NCBI GenBank assembly: GCA_029844215.1
Contig: CM056738.1
Coordinates: forward strand, 75,322,093-75,386,092
Source of the DNA: Przewalskia tangutica
Lineage: Eukaryota > Streptophyta > Magnoliopsida > Solanales > Solanaceae
Length of the DNA stretch: 64,000 bases
Direction of reading: 5' to 3'
Under the pieces are notes generated by a model. That model had not been told where the DNA came from. It ran no database searches and saw only the letters and a list, made by a program, of their open reading frames with translations. Within the stretch, counting starts at the first letter, position 1, and every line of letters starts with the position of its first letter. Positions 33,436 to 42,980 of the stretch are shown one piece after another. Made by a program: the position numbers and the translations under genes.

Positions 33436-34686
33436 AGAATTCCTTCTGTAGTAGTTTTTTATCTACTTGGAATTCTTTTTCTAGAACTTTAATTTCATTT
33501 GCTAAGTCATTGTGGGTTATCGAAGAATATGTTGGACTAGTAGGTTCCTGATCGTCCATCTTTTCTCTAACCACGAGATTTATATATACTGGTCTGGGTA
33601 TTTGATTTATGTAATCTACGTTTGCCAGATTTTGTAGATCTGATGTAGAGTACCTAGGCTTTATTTTGACCGGTGTATTTACTATTGAGGGTATTTGTGA
33701 GACTCTTCCTAAGTCTAGGGTCTCTTCAGAACTTGTATCTTTATATCTATTACTCATAGATCTTCTTAAAAATGAGAGACTGACCTTACCATCTTGGTAT
33801 TGAGTTATTTCTCTAAGATGGGTATTTGGTTGCTCAGATTCTAAGGTTTCAGGTTTAACTACACCTTCCAGGATTCATTCTTCTGGTAGGGTAATATATT
33901 TCCATCTAATAGGTCGCGGTATTACCGTGTTAGATTTGGAAAGGTCTGTTTGTAAAAGAAGGGTTTCACCTTTCTTACTATGGTATCTGACCTTTGTTGC
34001 AAAAGCAGAAGTCATAGTTTTATAATGAATTCTAAAAATTAATGCTACAGGAATAGATCCTTCAAGCATCTGGTAATTATGTGTCTTAATTTGTAAGACG
34101 AGGGATTTTTAGATATTTTTATCATTCAAAGAAACTGAAAAGTTTGGGTAACAATCAAAAGAGATCGTCCTGCAGAGACCGACTCAACCGAACTTAACAA
34201 GGAATCTTCGAAATTTGTAAATCTTGCATCTCTTAAGATAGCAAGGGTTGAAGTGTGTAATCCTTCTTTAGTAAGGGGTTTTATCCCTACTTGGACTAAA
34301 CCAATGTGTATGTATTTATAATTTCTTTCTCTATGTTTTTTCAAAGAATTTTGAGAAAGTAATTGGATTGTTTCAAAGGGTTTTGTTAATTGAATATCTC
34401 TTTCTTCTGTTTTGATTGTGAAATCTGTTTTGAAGAATTGATATTTGGAATTTTTGTAAATTTGATCTCTGTTTACTTTTGGTATTTCCCAATTATCAAT
34501 TAATTTTTTGAAATCATGTATAACGATTTCTTCAGAATTAATTATCTTCTTTGAATCGAAAGAAGAAGATGATTCAAAATTATAGGAAGTATTTCTGTTG
34601 AGAAACGGATCCATGTATGCTTTATGATTTTGTAAAAGTAATCTCAATTTACTTTTTGTATAATTAATTATCAATCTACTATTCAA
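33428..34686 (-). pseudogene. Pararetrovirus movement protein (unit B)
   Basis: The 186-codon frame from 34686 passes in frame from the acidic leader into the conserved core 'YIHIGLVQVGIKPL' and 'ILRDARF'. It shifts after 'DSLLSSVES', where several bases are lost near 34165-34180 relative to unit A. Pieces 34069-33875 and 33757-33428 continue the domain. Unit B is thus intact where unit A is broken and broken where unit A is intact. Confidence 0.8.
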
Positions 34687-35079
34687 AAACCTATATAACG
34701 ATTTCTTCGGAATTTATTATCTTCTTTGAATCCACGGAAGAAGATGATTCCAAAATCATAAGAAGTAGTTCTATTGAGAAACGGATCCATGTAATATATG
34801 GAATCCTAGTTCGAAGACCCTTACCTTCCTACAATCCCCACGCGAACAGTATATCATTGGGTTCTTATCAGCACTACACACGGGGACTTACCGTGATCAT
34901 GCGATCTGATCGTTCGGAACTCCGAGATTTAACCAACTCAGAAGGCTCAGCCGTAGCCAAGTTTATCGCGGAAAACGAATAGGGATTTCACCTGATCTGG
35001 AACTCATATATCTCTTTAGAATTTACCCTTTATGGCTTTGATACCAAGTTAGGCCGAGGATCTAAAGGGGATAATAAAG
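34687..35079 (-). promoter_or_regulatory. Viral leader and right-hand host junction (unit B)
   Basis: The leader matches 19334-19745. The viral sequence stops at about 35079, only some 33 bp beyond the primer-binding site, where the gypsy LTR resumes ('cataaagaattg'). Three bases 'aag' are shared by both junctions. No gene is present. Confidence 0.65.
35035..35046 (-). promoter_or_regulatory. Viral primer-binding site (tRNA-Met), unit B
   Basis: The minus strand reads TGGTATCAAAGC, one base different from unit A's perfect site. Confidence 0.85.
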
Positions 35080-36308
35080 CATAAAGAATTGTTTATGCTT
35101 AAGATTATCGAAGAATACCAGCATGAGTTTTCTATGGAAATTGTATTTTTAAGATCCGCGGGATTAAATTGCATAAGCATCCCTCGTAACGAAGTCTAAG
35201 AACCCGATGTGTTCAAGGTTGTCGATAAGATACCTAAGTGATATTTTTTAATGAAATTTGGGTTCGATATTGACATCAACTTTCTATGTGATATAGATGA
35301 TCATTTGTAAGAGGAGCGATGTCTTGTAAACGATTATAGCAGCAACGACCAGGTATGTTAAGACATATTCTTTTATAATTTTGGCATGATTACAGAATAA
35401 GCATAACCATAATGACGTCCCTTAAAAAGGGAATTCTATTCTTAAAGTTTAAGCTTGTGATTACTTTTATATCATATTGTTATAAGTCATGACTCATAAT
35501 GTTCCATTCCGGGAGCATTATCCTTGATTAGTAATAACTTAAGTCTTATGCCTACTTATGGCTTTGTTGATCTTGTCTCATTGATATAGACATAGTTACA
35601 TAACAATAGTCGGAGGCTAACGACCTTGAGTCACTCCGATTAGATCCATAAGTCCCTTCAGAGCCTATCCTGCATTGAATTTATCTATATGTAGATACTT
35701 TCTTACCAAATCACGCTATAGTCAGTCGGCTATGACACCTATTTGAGCACACCACTGCATTTGGTTTGATACTACCGAGTCTCATATTTAGTCCGGGTAC
35801 AATTGAGTACTCATCAAGGTCGGGTACGATATATATATACTATGATATGATTTTCCCCACAGAGAGGTTGGATATTTCATTATATGGCCCCACTGAGTGG
35901 CTTGATTTTTACAGATATGCATATGTCCTCATGATTGTGACATGTAGGCCCTCAGAGGTTTGTTTTGAGTTTCAAGATGACTTATGTACCCTTAGTTCTT
36001 ATGTTATATCTTCTGTCTACATTGGTTATCTGCCTTACATATTCAGTACACCTTTCGTACTAATGTTCCTTTCCGGAGACACTGTGTTTCATGCTCACAT
36101 ATTCAAATAGATGTGCAGATGTTTTCCTCACAATAGGACTTGACGCAGTTGGAGTTTGTCACACTCCTTTCTTCCGGAGATGTGTACTGATTTGATAGGT
36201 ATGATAGATATGCTTATGTATATAGTTGGGTATGGTGGGGCCCTATCCCGACCATATGTTATTTTTTCACTCCTAAGAGGCTTGTAGACAGTTGTATTAT
36301 GTATAATG
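35080..36308 (+). mobile_element. Ty3/gypsy solo LTR, piece 2 of 3
   Basis: This is non-coding LTR sequence after the viral insertion. It contains the words 'gccttacatattcagtacac' and 'cgtactaatgttcctttccg', typical of long gypsy LTRs of the Tekay/Del kind, and a TATA-rich stretch near 35830. An open frame of 114 codons (35766-36110) shows no domain and I reject it as a gene. The block ends with TAATG, the duplicated target of the copia-like solo LTR. Confidence 0.7.
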
Positions 36309-39300
36309 TTACAGGGTTTTGTCGGGTTCGTGTACGCAGCGAAATTTGAAAATTTGTATTTCAAACGCGACTGACGGACGAACTGCAGGATGATTATGTA
36401 ATGATATAAGCATACAAATACGTTTTTAACCGTAATACATTGATATAATATTTACGGTTTTGCAATCTGGAATATTCGAGTGTAATTCGAGGGTGAGCAC
36501 ATAATTATTCCTTCGATTGCAAGTTCCAATACTGTGATGTAATTACTCTTTCGGAAAGCTAAGAAATCCGGCAGAGTTTCAGCAAAGAATAATTCTTATG
36601 AAGTGGGTGTGTCAAAATAATGATTGAACCCTTTATTTATATCTGCATAAAGCAGCTAGGGTTCCCACGTGGGCCAAGCCCAGAAACCGAGGCAAAGTGG
36701 ATCATTCGTGTCACGCCCCGAACCCCCGGGCCCGCAAATGGTGCCCTACCTGGGCACCTTTCTATTCATACAACACAATAAATCGCGGAAGATAAATAAC
36801 ACTCATTTTTTTAAAACTAAGGCAAAACCGGAAAGGCTGCCATAATATATAACACCCGAAAGGGGCTACACTGTTCAACAATGTAAATACAACTCTAGCC
36901 AGTCTAACCCACATATGAATACATACCTCTAAATTTTTGGACAAATACTATGACGGGACAAGGCCCCGCCGTACCTCTGAATGTACCTAGCCATAATGAC
37001 AAGCTCCGGAACATTGGAGTTGTCCCAAAATGCTGAACAAGGATCCTAAGCTCACGGATCCACAATTGAGTACCTAGACCTGCGGACATGAACGCAGCCC
37101 CCCGAAGGGGGTCAGTACAACATGTACTAAGTATGGAACGAAAATAAAGTACAGCAAATAAGATCATAATCGCATAAAAGGAAACGACAGGGGCAAGTAT
37201 GAAAATCAAATACCGATCCTACCGTGTCATATAAAATCGAGTCAATTGTACCTTGTATCATCAGACATCAGAATAATCGCACCACTTTCAAATATGAAAG
37301 CCATGTCAAAATCCGGGACACCTGCCCTCAACATATAATATCACAGAAGCATGCTCGTGGAATACAACATCACTGTCAGCATGTAACAAATATAATATAG
37401 AACCATCATCAGATAAGCATGCCCGTGGAATTCCCACATTACTGTCGATATGTAATAAGTATAATAATCAACTACCAGTACACTGTGCCTTTTTAACAAT
37501 GAGAGTAATAAGAGTAAACTTTACCGTTTTAAAATAGGAAGCTTATGATTAATTTAGGGCCGCCCGCCCGTAGTATCATTATGCAATCCTATTCAAGGGA
37601 CTATTTCACCCGCATAGGTCTTGTGGACCCGCAATGGAGCAATTTGCCCCGCATATGACTATTTCACCCGCATAGGACTATTTCACCTGCATAGATCCTA
37701 CGGACCCGCAATAAGCATATACGCCATACTCGCATCGCGGAGAGCAAATCCACGGATATGTAATGTCTCAGGGATTGACCTCGCAATAAATAATATAACA
37801 CTTCCACTACTGGCTATCATGAACAACATATGCAAGTTAAGTAATCTTTAACTCTCATTAGATCCAAGTGAATGAACCACCATTTTAGACGACCAAGGAA
37901 ATATCATATCTTTCATTTTAAAACAACCAAGGCAAATACCATGCCTTCCTTTTAAAATAAACAAGACAATATCATGCCTTCCTTTCTAAATAACCAAGAC
38001 AATACCATGTATTCCTTTCTAAAATGACCAAGACAATACCATCATGCGAGATACGACATGTCCCGGCCCATTTTTGGGACTTGATACAAATATAAAGGAC
38101 TGTACACATATAGCTATCACAAGCAACTATGTACCATTTAAATCATCTTCAAGTCTCATTAGCACAAATAGAATGAACTATCATTTTTATAGAAGCCAAG
38201 ACACTAACAAGTCTTTCATTTTATAACACCAAGGCACTATCACATAGTTCATTAAGGATTAAGATCCATTACAACAATGTACGTCCTCCGTACACTCACT
38301 TTATAAACTCAAGGCACTTTCACTTCATGTACTATATTAAGGACTTAATCATGGACATTCTCACATGATTTCCTTATAACCTTTGATACTATCTCTTGAC
38401 TTTCCACAAACTGTTATAACCAACTTCCCATAAAGCCGTTATAACATCTTTCATTTTAGAAAACTAAAGCACTACCACATATTTCCTTTTAATACAACCA
38501 AGGCATTATCACGTCATGTAAGGGAGTTGAACCCAAAGTACTACGTACATTCACTTCTTTACAAGAAGACTCAAATCATGTAATGTTAGGGGATTAAATC
38601 CAAAAGTACTACATACATCTATTCTTTATAAAAAGAATCATTTCATGAAATTTTAGGGAGTTGAACCCCAAGAATACTTTTGCTATCAAAGTCAAGTTAC
38701 TTACACTTTTAAACTTAAGTAACTTATACCTTTAACATCAAGAACTTCTTCTTTCAACATTAAGTCATTTATTCTCTTTAAATCAATCAAGTAACTTATA
38801 CCTTTAAATCAAGTTACTTCTCTTCTTTAAAATCAAGTAAGCTTGTACTTTTCAAATCAAGTATTATAACTTTCAAAATAAATCAAGTCTCTTAACTCTA
38901 GAAATCAAGTCCCATAACTTAAAAAATAAAGTCTCATAATCTTTTAAAGAAATCAAGTCTCATAACTTTAAATCAAATCTCTTAACTTTAGAAATCAAGT
39001 CCCATAACTTGAAAAATAAAGTCTCATAATCTTTTAAAGAAATCAAGTCTCATAACTTTAAATCAAATCTCTTAACTTTAAAGTAATTCAAGTAACTTAT
39101 ACATTTCAAACCAAGTCACTCATACTTTCATAATCAAGACTCATATACTTTCAAATAAATCAAGTCACATAGACTCACCAAATAATCATGTCAAAAGAAG
39201 GAAGGATAGTTCACATACCTCGTGACGACTAACCAACACGACAAGTAGCAATACGATCCAATGTACTTCAACCTTATCTCTATTCCACATTCCAAGTAGA

Positions 39301-42013
39301 ATATACTACACGTAGTACTTCAACCTATAATGACGATAGCACTTCTATCAATATCATACTTACTAGTATAAGACTTATACCAAATAATTGCCCTCTTATT
39401 CTACAGAAATTTGGGCAGCACTTCCTTTGTTTCTACGTACTTTTCCACCTTTTCCAAGGCCCGAATTCATCAACCAACAAGCTACATTTAAGGCACAACC
39501 AACAGTTAACCAAAGGGGATTACACGCCTAACTTGACGTGTAAAATTCTGCCCCACAATCACATTAAAACAGTCCACAATACAGTCCATAATAAACCAAC
39601 ATTAAGGGTACAATGTGAAGCATTTAACACCCTTATTCCTTAGGACTTTGACTAGTCATTTTACCACATTAAACATGTATGTTAGGGGCTGATTTTCCAG
39701 CATATCTACACCCCAAAACAGTCCATAGAAACTGCATGACAACATCCAACAGTTTTATAGATTCTACGACCAACAACTACAATCCGATGTCCTTTTCCTT
39801 AATTACTTTTAATCCAATTTTCATTCCAACATGTTATATAAGTTATATAAACTATCAACAACTATATTTCCTTCATTATATAATATGTTACGAGTGTTAT
39901 TAACAACAATAATAACCAACGAATCCAACGGCGACAAACATTGCCTAGTCTCGGCCAACTTGCCAAAAATGGCCCAAATACTTTTCAATCTTCATTCTTT
40001 TTAGTACAAGCTCATCTATACATGTCAACAACAAGTAATATCCAATTACTTTAAAAGAAGAAGAGATTTTACCTTCCAAAAGCCTCAAAAACGCCCAAAA
40101 CAGTCCGGGGGTACATGGTCCGCCGTTTTCGTTTCGCTCCACTTCTTCAAGTTTCAATCACATATATATGACCCTTATGAGCTTATACACAACTTCACTT
40201 TGTATTTCACTTCCAAAAATTCGATGGAACCTTAGGGTTTCACCCTTCTATATTCGACCATACCATGTTCTTGGGGTTTAAGGGGTTATCTTTGCTTAGC
40301 ACTTCATTAGGGATCTTAGTCTTGAGTTTGAGGATTTATCATCAAGGATTGAAGAATTTTTGCTCAAGAAATGGGCTCAAAACTGTGAGCCTCTAAGAGA
40401 GAAAGGGAGGTGAAATATTTTCTAAGTGTTGTGATGAATCTTGCAAGCCCTCTATGTGTATATAATGTATCACCAAGGGGGGAGATCATGCCAAGTGTAT
40501 GGCCAAGCTAGCAAGACAAGTGGAGTGGGACCCACTTGTCCACTTGTCTCACAAATATCTTAAAGTCCAAGTCTTGCAAGACCAAGTGGCCAAATTATTT
40601 CTTCCTCCAAAATATCTATATTTGGCCAAAATATCTCAAAATATTGTGGGCCCCACAAAACCGTAAATTTTTCCCGTGGGCCCCACATGACCAAATCCGG
40701 AATTTAAAATCCAAAATTCCAATATAATATATAAGTCCTAAATACCAAATTTGAGAACCAAATTCTAATTAATGAACTTTTTCCTTCACAAATTCCCGAT
40801 ATTTTTCCTTAAGAAAAAAATAATTTTTATTTCTTTCCAAAATTCAAATCTTATTTCCATATGTACGTTCTCATATCATTCCCTTGGAAATTACGGGGTG
40901 TAACAATTCGGACCCCGCTGGACATGTGGTGTTGCGGCCTTGGGTCCCAAGCGCCGCGGCCCTAGTCCAATTTTGTCCCGTTTCTATTTTAATTAAATCT
41001 GAAATTCTATCTCGATTTAATTAAATAATCATTATTTATTCTAATGTCTCGATCATAAATCGAACATTTATATTCTCTCTTATTAGATTCTTGAATCGAT
41101 GGAACAATTGACTTAGTGTTACTCTACAGGCCTTCACATATCGACACTAATTATATTAGGGTCTACACAGAACTCCTAGACGGCGCCAGAAGATGAACTC
41201 AATATGTCAAGTATAGTTGCATGAATCCTGTAAACTGAACCTCTATGTGAGAAGATAAAATCATTTCATTCACGACACACTCGATCAAGCTTAGGATCTG
41301 CCAAGTGTCTATCCAACTGGCTTGATCATTATATCTCATCTATATTAGCGGACAAAATGACCATATCATAGATATGTCTACTGCGTTGGTCAACGACTTA
41401 GTCAACCTAATACCATATGAGAATCTGAGTGTTCTCTCGAAGATACATTCGAGGAATGAAGCCTAATATTGGCTTAACTACCACCTTTAATCTATGTCAT
41501 AATGTACCCAATACAAGTCGTGTCTCAACCTATAAGGCATTTGAGCATAGAACAGGATCAAAGTACATTACTATGTAGACAAGGCTCATATCGACCTCAA
41601 GTCTAAGGACTTCTATCTCCCACACGTCGATCATACTTTAGACATATATAACAAGCAGTATATCAACAGGGTATACCAATACTTTCCAAGTATTCAAGTA
41701 TCCATGTATCCATCATGAGTTATCATAACTCGTAGCAGGTGAGACATACTATATCCTCTAAGGATATGATGCAGACCACATGTTGACTTATCACATATCA
41801 TCGATAACCCTATTTCGATGATCATTAGTCGAGGTTGTTTTAAGAGTTACGCTATAATATTATTATCTCACAATATCAATAACCACGTAACCTCTAGAGA
41901 TGCATTATAGAATATTATAAACAATCAATTAATAATTCAATAATAAAATACAAATGTGTATAAAGTACATTTGTCCTAATACATAATATCTCTAGGACAT
42001 AAATATACTTTCA
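36309..42013 (+). mobile_element. Copia-like solo LTR carrying a nested gypsy LTR
   Basis: Left and right flanks are TAATG (36304-36308 and 42014-42018), and the flanking gypsy LTR sequence reads smoothly across when the block is removed. Without the nested 4.2 kb insertion it is about 1.5 kb. It begins TTACAGGG with 'gtcgggttcgtgtacgcagc' close by, and ends CTTTCA. There is a TATA-like 'ccctttatttatatc' near 36630 and no primer-binding site, gag or pol, so a solo LTR is the simplest reading. The first bases are TT, not TG. The copia assignment rests on resemblance only. Confidence 0.6.
36709..40905 (-). mobile_element. Ty3/gypsy solo LTR, 4197 bp
   Basis: It is bounded by TGTCACGCCCCGAAC and GGGGTGTAACA and flanked by a perfect ATTCG duplication (36704-36708 and 40906-40910). 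The minus-strand start TGTTACACCCCGTAAT and the 'cttagtacatgttgtactga' segment (minus, near 37110) resemble long Tekay/Del-type LTRs. It has no internal domain. Short repeats of 'atttcacccgcatag' (37600-37690) and 'aaatcaagtct' (38870-39060) occur inside. It is related to the partial LTR at 4128-6732. Small frames (37621-37851, 39679-39903 and others) have no domain. Confidence 0.85.
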
Positions 42014-42261
42014 TAATGGTTGTGTGTGGCCTTGTCGGCCTCTCCAGTAGATTTATTATGCTTATGTCGACCTTGTGGGCCTTGTTATATATATATATAT
42101 GGTTTGGTCCTTTGCATGTGGCTATGTCCTTATTCAGTTGAGTATGTGTCAGAGACCGGTCAGCCCATGAGTTATTATATATCTCTCATGTATCAGGATC
42201 GGTACACTCGGGTCTTAGAATGCTTGGCGTAGGCCACACCCCCTAAGGTTGGGGTGTGACA
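42014..42261 (+). mobile_element. Ty3/gypsy solo LTR, piece 3 of 3
   Basis: The last 248 bp of the LTR include an (AT)n run near 42085 and end AAGGTTGGGGTGTGACA. The copia RT frame resumes at the next base pairs. A 70-codon frame (42020-42232) has no domain. Confidence 0.75.
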
Positions 42262-42730
42262 TGAAGTATTTATGAAGATCCCTACATGGATTTCATCTCC
42301 TAGCCCTCATCATGTATGAAAACTCAAAAGATCACTCTATGGACTCAAGAAAGACTCTAGACAATGGTATGCAAGGCTTGCAGGAGCACTAATATTTAAA
42401 GATTTTTCCTCATCTTTACATGATTATTCATTCTTCTTCAAAAATTTGGATTTTTTATTTTTTATTGTGGCTGTTTATATGGATGATATACTGATTACCG
42501 ATGACAATTATCCTGATTTAATTGATCTTAAAGATCTTTCTTCATTCAGAGTTCAAGGTTAAAGATCTTGGACCAATTCATTAGTTTCTATGAATGGAAA
42601 TCCTAAGGGAAATAATGGATTTATCATTACAAGGAGTAAATTTACAAGAGACTTACTCACTAAATTCAATTGGTACCATCTTCCAAAGGTATCTTGTCCT
42701 CTTGATCCTACCATCACAAGTATTGATGAC
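42262..42730 (+). pseudogene. Ty1/copia reverse transcriptase, second part
   Basis: Directly after the gypsy LTR the frame reads 'VFMKIP', continuing the '...DIEEE' seen at 12100-12114. 'KRSLYGLKKDSRQWYARL' and 'VAVYMDDILITDDN' follow; YMDD is the RT active site and is intact. Stops and a frameshift appear after about 42560. The piece ends near 42730 at the tRNA-like sequences. Confidence 0.8.
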
Positions 42731-42793
42731 TGATTTAGTGGTATAATGACATCATTTCACAAAGGAGGTCTGGGTTCGATTCTTGGCTGGGGG
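42731..42793 (+). pseudogene. Degenerate tRNA-like sequence 1
   Basis: An A-box-like 'tagtggtataatg' (42736-42748) and a B-box 'gggttcgattc' (42772-42782) are spaced as in a tRNA gene, but the acceptor arms do not pair. It is probably a decayed tRNA copy or SINE head. Confidence 0.4.
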
Positions 42794-42816
42794 TTGTATT
42801 TGTGGTGATTAATATT

Positions 42817-42890
42817 GCATAACTAGTGGTCTAGTGGTAGAATAGTACAATGTCACAGTTCAGTCCAGGGTTCAAATCCCAGTTGGTGCA
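42817..42890 (+). pseudogene. tRNA-Gly-like pseudogene
   Basis: The block 'gtggtctagtggtagaatag' followed by a B-box 'gggttcaaatcccag' and ending 'ttggtgca' matches the plant tRNA-Gly(GCC) pattern. The 5' end carries extra bases ('gcataactagtgg') and the anticodon position reads GTC rather than GCC. A T-rich run follows, which could stop Pol III. A functional tRNA is unlikely. Confidence 0.6.
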
Positions 42891-42980
42891 TTTAATTTTT
42901 TCTCTTTTTTGAACCATATAAAAAACGACGACTATAGTCAGTCGCCCTTTTTGAGATCCATCAAATAGGGCGACTATAGT
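42891..42980. mobile_element. CACTA-like subterminal sequence, left of the LTR element
   Basis: Repeated 'gggcgactatag' / 'cagtcgccc' words resemble those at 50097-50340. Removing the LTR element and one ATAGT joins the two parts smoothly. The left terminus of this DNA element was not found. Confidence 0.5.

Larger units (their letters stand above)
12944..35079 (-). mobile_element. Endogenous pararetrovirus (Caulimoviridae) tandem array
   Basis: Two near-identical head-to-tail viral units on the minus strand plus a scrambled stub make up this block. Without the Athila-like insertion (22725-31332) it is about 13.5 kb, or two units of roughly 6.6-6.7 kb. Each unit has a tRNA-Met primer-binding site, movement protein, gag-like coat protein, zinc knuckle, aspartic protease and a second ORF. 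The intergenic TATA boxes are in the expected place. RT and RNase H are missing from both units. The gene order (one long ORF1 plus an ORF2 of unknown function) resembles petuvirus- and florendovirus-type members; I cannot place it to genus. The virus sits inside a gypsy LTR. Confidence 0.85.

Noticed and set aside
35766..36110. 114-codon open frame as a host gene
   Set aside because: It lies entirely inside a gypsy LTR segment and has no domain or codon-bias signal.
42817..42890. Functional tRNA-Gly gene
   Set aside because: The acceptor arm has extra bases and the anticodon position is altered, so a working tRNA is unlikely.
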